This document shows, piece after piece, positions 1-8,744 of a DNA stretch of 64,000 bases. Under the pieces are notes generated by a model. The model ran no database searches and was not told where the DNA came from. It saw nothing but the letters and a program-made list of their open reading frames with translations. Position numbers and translations under genes: made by a program. Every line of letters starts with the position of its first letter. The stretch's first letter is position 1. Source of the DNA: Alphaproteobacteria bacterium (lineage in GTDB: Bacteria > Pseudomonadota > Alphaproteobacteria > Caulobacterales > Hyphomonadaceae); contig JAGWYJ010000001.1 in the NCBI GenBank assembly GCA_018969425.1, positions 155,450-219,449 of the forward strand, in the 5' to 3' direction.

Positions 1-261
1 CAGGAATGAGAGAACCTGCCAGAGCACCTCTCCCTCGTTGATGTCTCCGGGCGTGCAGACAACCGTCCCCGACAAGGTGTCGTGAACCCCCAACACATAG
101 CCGGCGGCGATCGCGTCACCAACCAGACTGTCGGCTGTATCCGATCCGAACCAACCCTGAAGCCCATCTCTGATCATCCCGCCGGACCTAAACACGCCTT
201 CGGCGGCGGCGGGAGCCGCAGCAGTCGCAGCGAAGGCGAGAAGAACAGCCGCAGTCTTCAT
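1..261 (-). CDS. Rap1a/Tai-like small secreted protein (partial, runs off left edge)
   Basis: A minus-strand frame opens with ATG at 261 and stays open for 87 codons to the window edge, so the C-terminus is missing. The first ~20 residues (MKTAAVLLAFAATAAAPAAA) are a typical Sec signal peptide. The mature part has the pattern of Rap1a/Tai-type immunity proteins: a gYvlGv-like stretch (AGYVLGVHDTLSG, about residues 52-64) followed by a VVCTPGDINEGEV segment with one Cys and a final VLWQVLSFL helix. Many proteins of this fold are orphans with no T6SS nearby, and nothing here suggests a secretion locus, so an immunity role is not implied. It is transcribed away from the PQQ dehydrogenase gene across a 193-bp divergent gap. 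The family call comes from pattern memory only. Confidence 0.6.
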   Translation of the reverse strand, partial: MKTAAVLLAFAATAAAPAAAEGVFRSGGMIRDGLQGWFGSDTADSLVGDAIAAGYVLGVHDTLSGTVVCTPGDINEGEVLWQVLSFL

Positions 262-454
262 GTCAAAGTCCAGTGTCAGGATCCGGCGGACATCCGGTTT
301 GGCCCTGCGCTTAACGACAAGGCAATCCGCAATGAGGCCGCTGGGCGCCTGCGGCGCCAGGACCATTCAATTGACCGACGACAGCCTAGGCAAATCCCCG
401 GGAGACCACTAGGGTTTCGTCAAACACGACAGAAACGACCTCGGGGAGACTCAC
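262..454. promoter_or_regulatory. Divergent intergenic region (Rap1a-like / PQQ dehydrogenase)
   Basis: This 193-bp gap separates two divergent starts and must hold both promoters. A bulged hairpin lies at 341-360 (CTGGgCGCC/GGCGCCAG around a TGC loop). A GGGGAG Shine-Dalgarno-like run sits 7 bases before the GTG at 455 and decides that start. No convincing -35/-10 pair could be assigned. Confidence 0.35.
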
Positions 455-2548
455 GTGACATTGAGGTTCATGAACCGGCTGGGTGTGCGCTCGGCAAGCG
501 CCCTGGTGATTCTGCTGGCGAGCGCCTGCGCGCCGAGGCCGGGCGCCGAACCGGTTGCGTCTTCTCTGATCGCGGCGACCACCGACGCTGACCACCCCGG
601 AAAGGCGGTCTATGACCAGTGGTGCGCCTCATGCCACGACAATCCGGAAGCCAGCCGCGCTCCGGGCCTCGATGGCATTCGTGAACTCAATCAGGCGACT
701 ATCCGTTACGCCCTTGAACTCGGTTATATGAAATATCAGGCTCGCGACGTTCCCAAGGAGGAACTCGAACAGCTGATTGACTGGCTGCCTCGCGGAGAGG
801 CGGAAGGCGATGGATGGGTAAAGTCCGCGTCCTGTCCGATCAAGCGGCGTCGCGTTATTCTCGAGGGAGCCCCAAGAACCGCGGTCGCGTTCGGCATCGA
901 CCCCCATAACACACGCAATCAGAGCGCCGAGGCGACTGGGTTGTCGGCGGAAGACATGCCTAAGCTGGAACTCGCCTGGTCGATCGCATTTCCCAAGACG
1001 CCGACCATGCGCTCGCAACCTGTCGTGGTGGGAAACACGATCTTCATCGCTGCGACGGACGCCGGACGCCTTTACGCCCTTGATACTGAAACAGGGTGCG
1101 TCAAGTGGATGTACGCCTCCGATATGACGCTGCGCTCGTCTCTGGCGTTCGCCGAAGGGGTCAACGGCTCTCCGGCTTCGATCCTCATGGGCGACGCTGC
1201 AGGACGCGTTCATGCGGTCAATGCGACCACCGGCGCCAAGCTCTGGGTGACGGATGTCAAGCTGACAGAGGTCAACCGTGTCACCGGGGCGCCCGTGGTG
1301 CTGAAGGATCGTGTCTACGTCCCTGTCTCCGCCATCGAGGTCAACTTCACCCAGTTCGACGACTACGAGTGCTGTAAGGGACAGGGCGCTGTGGTCGCCC
1401 TCAACCTGACCACGGGCGAAAAGGTCTGGACGGGTCGGACCATGCCGGAGGCGACCCCGCAGCTCATCAGCAAGGCGGGAACCCAGCAATGGGGACCTTC
1501 CGGCGCCATCATCTGGTCCACTCCTGCGATCGACGACAAGCGAGGCGTGCTCTACGCCGGATCCGGTGAAAACACCTCCTGGCCCGCAACCGACACGTCC
1601 GACGCAATCATCGCCTATGATCTTCAGACCGGCGAGCGTCGCTGGACCTTTCAGGCGACTGAGGCCGATATCTGGAACTATGCCTGCGGTCGGGGCGGTG
1701 CGAACTGCACGTATCCGGGCGAGTATCACAGCCCTGACTTTGATTTCGGAGGCTCGGCTCTCATCGCCAAGACTCCTTCCGGTCGCGAGCTCGTCGTAGC
1801 CGGACAGAAGTCTGGCGTCGTCTGGGCCCTCGATCCGGATCGCGGCGGGGAAGTGGTTTGGTCCAACCGTATCGGCCGCGGCGCCGCCAACGGAGGCATT
1901 CACTGGGGCATCGCGTTCGACGGCAAGCGTATCTTCGCCCCGCTGAACGATCCGAATTCAAGTTATCCCAATCCGAACTGGGGACCCGGCATTCACGCGC
2001 TGGATGTCGAGACCGGCGCTATCCTTTGGAGCTACAAACCGACCGCCGCAGATTGCGATGCGGACGTCGAACCGGGCAAAACCACCCGCCCGGCCCCGGA
2101 GTTCGCCCTGAACCCCATCGCAGCCCCGATCAAGCCGCAGTCCCGCCAGGCCTGGGAAAGCTGGCCGCCCGGAACACAGGCCGCAGCGCCCCAGAAGCCG
2201 GCCGTCGCGCCTGCTGCGGCCGGCGCAACCCCGCCTCCGGCCAGACCCGCGCGCTCCTGCCGGCTCGGAATGTCGCCGGCGCCGCTGGTCGTGGACGGAA
2301 CTGTCGTCACGGGCACCATCCAGGGGATGCTCAGAATCTTCGATGGCGCGTCCGGGCAGGTCCTCTTCGAGTATCAGACCAACAAGCCCTACCCTGATAC
2401 GGTCAACAAGATTGAAGGGCATGGCGGCGGCATAGACAGCCATCCCTACGTTGCGGCAAACGGAACGCTGTTCGTTCAATCCGGCTATGCCCGGTTCGGA
2501 GAGCCGCCCGGAAACATGCTTCTCGCCTTCAGACCAAAGACGGACTGA
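455..2548 (+). CDS. PQQ-dependent polyvinyl-alcohol-dehydrogenase-like heme lipoprotein
   Basis: The 697-residue protein starts at GTG 455, chosen for its GGGGAG ribosome site; an ATG at 470 is a weaker alternative. A lipobox (LASAC, Cys25) predicts a periplasm-facing lipoprotein. A c-type heme site CASCH lies at 57-61 in an N-terminal cytochrome domain. From about residue 165 onward there are repeated PQQ beta-propeller blades of the form ALDTETG..W. Vicinal Cys306-Cys307 within YECCKGQGAVVAL resembles the adjacent-Cys segment of PVA dehydrogenase-type quinoproteins. A Pro/Ala-rich insert lies around 572-598, before the last blades. By family it oxidises a primary or secondary alcohol and passes electrons through its own heme to the respiratory chain. 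The substrate is unknown and PVA itself is not implied. No PQQ biosynthesis genes are in the window. Its 3' end overlaps the convergent GT87 gene by 20 bp. Confidence 0.8.
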   Translation: MTLRFMNRLGVRSASALVILLASACAPRPGAEPVASSLIAATTDADHPGKAVYDQWCASCHDNPEASRAPGLDGIRELNQATIRYALELGYMKYQARDVPKEELEQLIDWLPRGEAEGDGWVKSASCPIKRRRVILEGAPRTAVAFGIDPHNTRNQSAEATGLSAEDMPKLELAWSIAFPKTPTMRSQPVVVGNTIFIAATDAGRLYALDTETGCVKWMYASDMTLRSSLAFAEGVNGSPASILMGDAAGRVHAVNATTGAKLWVTDVKLTEVNRVTGAPVVLKDRVYVPVSAIEVNFTQFDDYECCKGQGAVVALNLTTGEKVWTGRTMPEATPQLISKAGTQQWGPSGAIIWSTPAIDDKRGVLYAGSGENTSWPATDTSDAIIAYDLQTGERRWTFQATEADIWNYACGRGGANCTYPGEYHSPDFDFGGSALIAKTPSGRELVVAGQKSGVVWALDPDRGGEVVWSNRIGRGAANGGIHWGIAFDGKRIFAPLNDPNSSYPNPNWGPGIHALDVETGAILWSYKPTAADCDADVEPGKTTRPAPEFALNPIAAPIKPQSRQAWESWPPGTQAAAPQKPAVAPAAAGATPPPARPARSCRLGMSPAPLVVDGTVVTGTIQGMLRIFDGASGQVLFEYQTNKPYPDTVNKIEGHGGGIDSHPYVAANGTLFVQSGYARFGEPPGNMLLAFRPKTD

Positions 2549-3734
2549 CAGGCCTCCCGGTCAGATCGGCGATCCACTCTCTCGAGCGGGATCGTCCGAT
2601 CGTCAAGGCAAGCCACCCAAGAGCAAGCGCCAGGACGAGGCTCACGACTTTCGGCGCATAATCGCCGAGGTCTAGACTCTGACCGAGCGCGCCCGCCGCG
2701 CAGACAGACGCCAGAAGGCCGGCCCAACGCCGGCGCGTCGCTTCAGCCATGTCCGACAGACGCAGCAAGGCGAACAGGGATCCGATCAGCATCGCGAGAA
2801 GAAGCGTGTCATTTGGGGTGATCCTGGGATTAGCCAGCGCCCCGACCCCGAGGCCGAACAACGCCCTCTCCCTCGGCTGCAGCCCTCCGCCTCCAGCGAG
2901 CACCACCACGCAGGCGCTCAGCGCCATGGCGAACACGACCCAGCCCACCGACGGCAACACCCCCAGAGAGGTCAGCCCGAGCACGTCGATCCACCCATAG
3001 AAGCCGTCGCCAGGCTGCACGTCGTAAATGAACAGCTCGAGAGAGCGGCGCCACTCCTGCGCGAGCGTCCCTCCCTGAAGGAGGAAGATGATCGTCGGGG
3101 CTAATCCCGCCATACCGGCTGCAGCGCCAAGGGCCAGACGCCGCCAGATCGGGATGGGAAGCGCCAGAAGCACCAGACCATAGGTTAGGAATACAGGCTT
3201 GATCGCCCCGGCGACCGCCAGACAGACCGCAAACAGAGCAGGCCTGCGAGGAGCGAACCAGGCCGCCAGACACAAAGCGGCGTGGAGCGGTACGGCGATG
3301 TTGGCCCAGTAAGGCGCGCTGCCTGTGACCAGGCCCAGACCAAGACATCGATCCCACCGTTCGCCCGGGCCTCCCCGCCGGACAAAGGACGCCCAAAGGA
3401 GATAGCCGAAAGCGGCGAAGAAGACGCTGACATAGATTCCACGCCAAAGCTCCGGGCCGACCGTCGCCGAGATGGCCGCAAACCCCTCGGCGATCGAAGG
3501 CAGATAGACGAAACCAGAAGGCTTCATCCCCGGGCAGGTCGCCGCCGGATCATAGATCGGCAAGCCCTGCAGAAAGCGCTGACCTGCGCACTCGACTGCC
3601 TCGAAATCGGAAAACCAGTGGCTGCCCCGAAGAAAACGACTCACCACCCCCGTTGTCAGGGGAGCGAGAAGACACACAGCCAGCCCCGCCTTCATCCAGC
3701 CGGACCGATCGCTCCATCTGCCCTGCGCGCCCAT
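2529..3734 (-). CDS. GT87/DUF2029-type polyprenol-dependent glycosyltransferase (integral membrane)
   Basis: About 401 residues with 9-10 hydrophobic segments after a short basic N-terminus. The first extracytoplasmic loop carries the pattern SDFEAVECAGQRFLQGLPIYDP, in which the DFxxxxxAG..ll.G...Y arrangement is typical of DUF2029/GT87 mannosyltransferases. These GT-C fold enzymes transfer sugars from polyprenyl-phosphate donors on the outer face of the inner membrane. It follows purA directly. The frame can begin at TTG 3752, inside the purA stop region, but ATG 3734 is preferred because GAGAAG at the purA end gives a ribosome site at workable spacing. Start choice is uncertain by six codons. 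Translational coupling with purA is likely, though the functions look unrelated. The 3' end overlaps the dehydrogenase gene on the other strand. Confidence 0.72.
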   Translation of the reverse strand: MGAQGRWSDRSGWMKAGLAVCLLAPLTTGVVSRFLRGSHWFSDFEAVECAGQRFLQGLPIYDPAATCPGMKPSGFVYLPSIAEGFAAISATVGPELWRGIYVSVFFAAFGYLLWASFVRRGGPGERWDRCLGLGLVTGSAPYWANIAVPLHAALCLAAWFAPRRPALFAVCLAVAGAIKPVFLTYGLVLLALPIPIWRRLALGAAAGMAGLAPTIIFLLQGGTLAQEWRRSLELFIYDVQPGDGFYGWIDVLGLTSLGVLPSVGWVVFAMALSACVVVLAGGGGLQPRERALFGLGVGALANPRITPNDTLLLAMLIGSLFALLRLSDMAEATRRRWAGLLASVCAAGALGQSLDLGDYAPKVVSLVLALALGWLALTIGRSRSREWIADLTGRPVSPSLV

Positions 3735-3741
3735 CGACACA

Positions 3742-5034
3742 TCACTTCTCAAACGGGTCGCGCATCAGGATCACATCCTCGCGCTCGGGTGAGGTCGACA
3801 ACAAAGCCACCGGCTTACCCACCAGCTCTTCGAGGCGCCGGACATACTTGACCGCTTCTCCGGGCAACTGCGTCCAGCTCCTCGCCCCGCGCGTCGAGCC
3901 CGACCAGCCCCGGACCGTTTCATAGACTGGCTCAAGGCGAGACTGATCCGTCATGCCCGATGGAAAGCGATCAATAAGAGAACCGTCGAGGCGGTAGTGT
4001 GTGCAGATCCGAATTTCTTCAAAGCCGTCGAGAACATCAAGCTTTGTAAGGGCGAGGCCGTTCACGCCCGATACAGCGCACGCCTGCCTGACCATCACCG
4101 CGTCGAACCATCCGCAGCGGCGGGCGCGGCCCGTGTTGGTACCGAACTCCCGTCCCCTCTCCCCAAGCCGACGACCCACGTCATTGTCCTGCTCGGTGGG
4201 GAATGGACCTCCGCCGACCCGGGTCGTGTAGGCTTTCACAAGTCCCAGAACGTAGTTGATAGCGCCAGGCCCGACGCCTGATCCTGCAGCCGCCTGTCCG
4301 GACACCACATTGGACGACGTGACGAAAGGATAGGTGCCATGATCGACATCGAGCATAACGCCCTGCGCGCCCTCGAAAAGGATACGGCGCCCGAGGCGCA
4401 CCGCCTGATCAAGGCGATCCCACACCGGTTTCGAGTATCCGAGAATTCGGGGCGCAATCTCAAGGAGAGCCGCCTTAAGGGCGCTTCCGTCCGGTTCGGG
4501 AAGACCCAGACCGACCCTGAGGGGACGATGATGGGCAAGGAGACGATCGAGCTTCAGGTCAAGGGCGGCGGGATCAGCCAGATCCGCTACCCGGATCGAG
4601 CGACGACCCACCTTGTCTTCATAGGCGGGGCCGATCCCCCGTCGGGTGGTGCCGATCTGAGCGTCGCCCGCAGCCTGCTCGCGAGCCGCATCGATATCCT
4701 TGTGCCATGGCAGAATAAGGCAGGCGTTGTCCGCCAGCAGCAGATCGTCCTCAGTGAGGGTGACGCCCTCCGCCGCGATCGCGTCGATCTCAGCGAGAAG
4801 GTGCCATGGGTCGACCACGACGCCATTGCCGATGATCGAGAGCTTGCCGCCCCGAACCACCCCCGAAGGCAGCAGATTGAGCTTGAAGACCCGACCGTCG
4901 ATCACAAGCGTATGACCCGCGTTGTGCCCGCCCTGAAAACGAACCACAACATCCGCACGACTGGACAACCAGTCGACGATCTTGCCTTTTCCCTCATCGC
5001 CCCACTGCGCTCCGACGACGACGACACCGGCCAT
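3742..5034 (-). CDS. purA: Adenylosuccinate synthetase
   Basis: The 430-residue protein matches PurA throughout. The N-terminal [19 protein letters not shown] is the GTP P-loop with the catalytic Asp. [11 protein letters not shown] carries the catalytic His. [14 protein letters not shown] is the IMP site, [18 protein letters not shown] is the central signature, and [17 protein letters not shown] residues contact nucleotide. It condenses IMP with aspartate using GTP, the first committed step from IMP to AMP in the cytoplasm. AAGGGG lies 7 bases before the ATG at 5034. Length is normal for bacteria. It is the first gene of a two-gene minus-strand unit with the GT87 gene and is divergent from the pteridine reductase. 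Confidence 0.97.
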   Translation of the reverse strand: MAGVVVVGAQWGDEGKGKIVDWLSSRADVVVRFQGGHNAGHTLVIDGRVFKLNLLPSGVVRGGKLSIIGNGVVVDPWHLLAEIDAIAAEGVTLTEDDLLLADNACLILPWHKDIDAAREQAAGDAQIGTTRRGIGPAYEDKVGRRSIRVADLADPAALDLKLDRLLAHHRPLRVGLGLPEPDGSALKAALLEIAPRILGYSKPVWDRLDQAVRLGRRILFEGAQGVMLDVDHGTYPFVTSSNVVSGQAAAGSGVGPGAINYVLGLVKAYTTRVGGGPFPTEQDNDVGRRLGERGREFGTNTGRARRCGWFDAVMVRQACAVSGVNGLALTKLDVLDGFEEIRICTHYRLDGSLIDRFPSGMTDQSRLEPVYETVRGWSGSTRGARSWTQLPGEAVKYVRRLEELVGKPVALLSTSPEREDVILMRDPFEK

Positions 5035-5245
5035 TGGCTATCCCCTTTTCCGATGCGCGGGCGCGCTGGAAATGCGGGCGCAAAGGACACCAGCCGGGTC
5101 CGGCGCGCAAGCCAAAATCCGTCTCCCGCCTCGCAATCCCCGACACCGACGGGCCCCTCGCCGCCTCTGTGCGCCTTCAGGAAGACATTGCATCAGACGC
5201 CGCCCTCGTGAAACACTCCCGACCCAACAGCGGAGCATTGCAGAC

Positions 5246-5998
5246 ATGACCCATCTGGCTCTTGTGACGGGAGGGGCTCGTCGTCTGGGCCGGGCGATTG
5301 CGCTGCGTCTGGCGACGGACGGATGCGATATCGCACTCCACTACCGAAGCTCGGAAGCTGAGGCTGAGCAGACCGCTGAAGACATTCGCCAACTTGGACG
5401 GCGGGCAGAGCTGTTCGGCTTTGACCTGAGCGATGAAAAGGCCCTTCAGGCGGCCTACGGGACCATCGAAGCCCGCTTCGGCCGCCCGGCCGATACTCTT
5501 ATCAATTCGGCGTCGATCTTCGAGTGGGACGACCTGTCGTCCGTCTCCGGCGCCAGCCTCCAGCGCCACTTCGAGACCAATCTGTTCGCACCCGTGCTGC
5601 TGACCCGCCTTCTCGCCTCACATGCTGGCCCTGAGGCGAGGGGCCTTGTCATCAACCTGCTCGATCAGAAGCTGTTCAATCCGAACCGGGATCATCTGTC
5701 TTACACCCTGACCAAATACGCGTTGCAGGGATTCACCACTTTGATGGCCCGAGAGCTTGCGCCCCGTTTCCGGGTCTGCGCCATCGCGCCTGGCCTCACC
5801 CTGCCGGGCCCCGGAAGCGCCGGCGAACGTTTCGACGCCCTCCATGACCAAACGCCCCTTAAGCGAGGAGCCAGGGCTGAGGACATCGCGGATGCGGCGG
5901 CGTTCCTGCTCAGAAGCGAGGCCATCACAGGGCAGACGCTGATCGTGGATGGGGGGTCTCACATGGCCCCGTCCGAGCGCGACTTCGCCTTCCAGTAA
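5246..5998 (+). CDS. Pteridine reductase-like SDR (TGxxxRxG type)
   Basis: 250 residues, with the start at ATG 5246, where the Rossmann fold begins immediately (MTHLALVTGGARRLGRA). The cofactor motif reads TGGARRLG (8-15). It is the TGxxxRxG variant that separates pteridine reductases (PTR1, FolM) from ordinary TGxxxGxG SDRs, with Arg13 placed to bind the NADPH phosphate. The catalytic Tyr153 and Lys157 are in SYTLTK. The usual Ser is replaced by a NLLDQK stretch, as in PTR1/FolM, where an Asp acts instead. The family reduces dihydropterins to tetrahydropterins in the cytoplasm. It lies 109 bp upstream of a PTPS-like gene in the same direction, which supports a pterin role. The exact substrate, biopterin, monapterin or folate, cannot be told. 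Confidence 0.8.
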   Translation: MTHLALVTGGARRLGRAIALRLATDGCDIALHYRSSEAEAEQTAEDIRQLGRRAELFGFDLSDEKALQAAYGTIEARFGRPADTLINSASIFEWDDLSSVSGASLQRHFETNLFAPVLLTRLLASHAGPEARGLVINLLDQKLFNPNRDHLSYTLTKYALQGFTTLMARELAPRFRVCAIAPGLTLPGPGSAGERFDALHDQTPLKRGARAEDIADAAAFLLRSEAITGQTLIVDGGSHMAPSERDFAFQ

Positions 5999-6107
5999 CT
6001 GAGAGGGACGGGTCCGCATTGCCGGGATCAGCGCAAGGATGTATGCGAACCCCCGTCGATCCCGCTGGCCTTCCTCTTCGGTTCTGGCGGATTCAGAGCG
6101 CAGGACC

Positions 6108-6470
6108 ATGTTTGAAGTTTCCGTCTCCGGCTCTTTTGAGGCCAGTCATTTCATCGAGGCGGAAGGCGCCTCGAGAGACTATCGCCGCGTGCACGGTCAC
6201 TCGTTTGTGGTCCTTGCCGCCGTGAGGGGCCCCGCGCCGTCCCCTGACGGCTGGATACTCGACCTTGGGGTCTTCGAGACGGCCCTAAAAGAGACGCTCG
6301 GCGAACTGGATCACCGATTGCTCAATGACGTGCCCGGACTTGAGCGCCCGACGTTCGAAAACATACTCATGTGGATCGAAGCGCGGCTGAAGGATAAGGG
6401 GTTTAATCCGTCCCGTTTGGAGATCGAGCGTCCGACCGTTCGTCAGAAGGCGGTCTACATCCCCGGATGA
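6108..6470 (+). CDS. 6-pyruvoyl-tetrahydropterin synthase/QueD-like protein lacking catalytic residues
   Basis: 120 residues from ATG 6108, which has CAGGA just upstream; an earlier in-frame ATG at 6039 adds an implausible Arg/Ser/Pro-rich tail. It is a T-fold protein of the PTPS/QueD family. FEASHF and VHGHSF supply zinc ligands His14, His29 and His31, WILDLGVFE matches the W-ID-F block, and LDHRLLNDVPGLERPT matches LDHHYLNDIPG of E. coli QueD. Two family catalytic positions are changed. The Cys four residues before HGH is Tyr25, and the C-terminal Glu of the KET motif is Pro109 (RPT). Zinc binding seems kept, but the normal 6-carboxytetrahydropterin or PTPS reaction may not be. The adjacent pteridine reductase suggests a pterin-related role. 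Convergent with the ABC-F gene, 26 bp apart. Confidence 0.75.
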   Translation: MFEVSVSGSFEASHFIEAEGASRDYRRVHGHSFVVLAAVRGPAPSPDGWILDLGVFETALKETLGELDHRLLNDVPGLERPTFENILMWIEARLKDKGFNPSRLEIERPTVRQKAVYIPG

Positions 6471-6496
6471 CACCCCGAACGGGCTGTCGGACGAGA

Positions 6497-8380
6497 TCAC
6501 CGCGCCCGTTCGGCAGCCTCCATCGCCTCACCCGCTGCGAGCCACTCCGCCTCGGCTTCCTCAAGACGCGCCTGAGCTTTAGCCCGAGCCTTAAGCTTGG
6601 TCTCCGCGTCCGCCTTTCGCGCGTATATCCCCGGATCGGCCAGCTGCCTGTCGAGCTCCTCCAGATCCGCGCGAGCGCGTTCAATCTCCAGTTCAGCAGC
6701 CTCAAGGCGCATGCGGACCTTGTTGGACGGCTTTGTGGGCGCGTTCGAACCGGAACGGGACGGCTGCGACTTCTTTCCAGGTGAAGCCGAAACATCGGGC
6801 TGGCGATCCGCCGCCAGCACCAGCGCCTTGTAGTCCGCAATGTCGCCCTCATAGGGAGACGCGCGGCCGTCCTTCACCAGCCACAACCGGTCGGCGGTCG
6901 CCTCGGCCAGATAGGTGTCGTGGGTAATCAGAAGAACAGCGCCGCTGAAGTCGTTCAGCGCGTAAATGAGCGCCTCGCGACTATCGATATCGAGGTGGCT
7001 CGTGGGCTCGTCGAGAATGAGAATGTGAGGCTTCCGATAGGTCGTCAGTCCCAGCAAAAGGCGGACTTTTTCACCCCCCGACAGGTTCTCAACCCGCGTT
7101 TCGACCTTTTCAGGTCCGAATCCGAACTGCGCAGCGACGGCCCTCACCTGCGCCTGACCGGCTTCCGGCATGAGATCGCGAACGTGATCAAGGACATTCT
7201 CACCCGCGCGAAGCTCATCGAGCTGATCCTGACTGAAGTACCCGATCCTCAGGTTTCGCGAGGCCCGTCGGCCTCCCGACAGGAGGGCCAGTTTCTGGGC
7301 GATCGACTTGACCAGGGTCGTCTTGCCCTGCCCGTTGGCCCCGACAATGGCGATGCGGTCGTCCATGTCGAGACGAAGACTGACATGGCGAAGAATAGGT
7401 CGTCCCGAAGCATAGCCAAGATCCGCCGCTTCGAGCTCAAGAATTGGGGAGGCCAGCTCCTCGGGATCTCCGAAACGAAACGGCGTCGTGCGCTCTGCGA
7501 GCGGGAGAGTGATCTCCTGCATCTTCTCGAGCATCTTGACCCGACTCTGGGCCTGACGGGCCTTGGAGGCCTTGGCCCGAAAGCGATCGACAAAGGCCTG
7601 CAGATGGGCGCGCTCCGCATCCTGCTTGGCTTTCTGACTCTCGAGCTGAGCCGAGCGTTCAGCGCGACGACGGAGATAGGCGTCATAGCCCCCCGGATAA
7701 AGAGCCAGCTTCGTCTGCTCGAGGGCCAGAATGTGGGTGACCGAGCGGTTCAACAGGTCGCGGTCATGACTGACGATGACAACCGTATGGGGATATTTAC
7801 GCAGGTACACTTCGAGCCAGGCGGCGCCCTCAAGATCGAGGTAGTTGGTCGGCTCGTCCAACAGAAGAAGGTCCGGCTGGGAGAACAAGACCCCGCCCAA
7901 GGCGGCTCTCATGCGCCATCCCCCGGAGAACTCGCGGCATGGCCTCGCAAGATCGCTCTGAGAAAAGCCAAGACCGACCAATATCTCCGAGGCTCGCGCC
8001 TCCGCCGAATACGCGTCGATATCCGCAAGACGGGTGTAGATCTCGCCAATCCGCATAGGATCTTCAGCGGTCTCGGCCTCCTTCAAAAGGGCCGTGCGCT
8101 CCACATCTGATGCCAGCACCACATCGAGCAGGGTCTCATCGGATGGGGCGACCTCCTGAGCCACAAAGCCCATGCGGGCCCCTCGATTAATGCGGATCGT
8201 TCCGTCCCGCCGCCCCTCACCTTTGGCGAGATCCTCCCGGATCAGGCGCAGAAGCGTCGACTTTCCAGTGCCGTTACGCCCGACGAGACCCACTTTCCAA
8301 CCGTCGGCAATCTGGGCGGAAGCCTGCTGAAACAGGGGCCTGCCGTCGATCCGAAAGGTAAGATCGTTGATCTGAAGCAT
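6497..8380 (-). CDS. ABC-F family ATPase (duplicated ABC domains)
   Basis: 627 residues with two ABC cassettes and no membrane segments. The first Walker A is GRNGTGKSTLL (about 36-46) and its signature is EFSGGWRMRAAL. The second has GANGQGKTTLV and NLSGGEKVRLLL. Both Walker B motifs end in LDEPTNYLD or LDEPTSHLD. The linker between cassettes is a charged coiled coil (residues 245-300). The last ~80 residues form another Glu/Arg/Ala-rich coiled coil. This layout is that of ABC-F proteins (Uup/YheS/EttA group), which act on ribosomes in the cytoplasm and resolve stalled translation or tune elongation. It resembles the YheS-like branch, but the subgroup is not certain. It has no obvious partner genes. 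Confidence 0.92.
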   Translation of the reverse strand: MLQINDLTFRIDGRPLFQQASAQIADGWKVGLVGRNGTGKSTLLRLIREDLAKGEGRRDGTIRINRGARMGFVAQEVAPSDETLLDVVLASDVERTALLKEAETAEDPMRIGEIYTRLADIDAYSAEARASEILVGLGFSQSDLARPCREFSGGWRMRAALGGVLFSQPDLLLLDEPTNYLDLEGAAWLEVYLRKYPHTVVIVSHDRDLLNRSVTHILALEQTKLALYPGGYDAYLRRRAERSAQLESQKAKQDAERAHLQAFVDRFRAKASKARQAQSRVKMLEKMQEITLPLAERTTPFRFGDPEELASPILELEAADLGYASGRPILRHVSLRLDMDDRIAIVGANGQGKTTLVKSIAQKLALLSGGRRASRNLRIGYFSQDQLDELRAGENVLDHVRDLMPEAGQAQVRAVAAQFGFGPEKVETRVENLSGGEKVRLLLGLTTYRKPHILILDEPTSHLDIDSREALIYALNDFSGAVLLITHDTYLAEATADRLWLVKDGRASPYEGDIADYKALVLAADRQPDVSASPGKKSQPSRSGSNAPTKPSNKVRMRLEAAELEIERARADLEELDRQLADPGIYARKADAETKLKARAKAQARLEEAEAEWLAAGEAMEAAERAR

Positions 8381-8744
8381 AAGCCGGGTCCGAATTCAGG
8401 TTCACAGACGGCCGAAAAGGCGGTCCAGAAGATCGTCCCGCCACGCGGGGCCGGCGGTATCGGGCGGGTCGGAGGCAGGGGTGTCCGCCTGCGACGTCGA
8501 GCGACTTCAGCCCGTTCCAGCCGATCAGATCTCCGATGGGCGATACACATGTTACAGGGAAATTCCAGATATTTTTGTCGTTCGCAGCCCTTTACTCCGC
8601 CTTGGCGGCGGAGGAAGTTCCGCCCCGAACAGACAGGAAGGCCGAAGTCCTCACAGGAACCGACGGGAAGCGCGGACATCCCTCTCCAGGGCCGATCATT
8701 CCCTCTCCGGGCCGCAAGGCGACCAGCCACGGACAGAACCCAGA
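8381..8744. other. Intergenic region upstream of APC permease
   Basis: This 364-bp gap between divergent genes holds no gene I can support. The 89 codons upstream in frame with the permease are open but read as Arg/Pro-rich nonsense and were not accepted as an N-terminal extension. On the minus strand, about 30 codons ending at 8404 (..WRDDLLDRLFGRL) look like a protein tail, but no start codon precedes them after the last stop. Confidence 0.4.

Noticed and set aside
629..1903. A 424-codon open frame on the minus strand antisense to the PQQ dehydrogenase.
   Set aside because: The opposite strand encodes a clear family protein with signature motifs; the antisense frame is Arg/Gly-rich, has no recognisable domains, and reflects high GC.
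8386..8490. Minus-strand tail-like sequence ending WRDDLLDRLFGRL upstream of the ABC-F gene.
   Set aside because: No start codon follows the preceding stop; about 30 codons only. It could be a gene remnant but cannot be supported.
8481..8744. N-terminal extension of 88 residues on the APC permease.
   Set aside because: The extension is Arg/Pro/Ser-rich without protein character; the APC N-terminus begins near ATG 8745.
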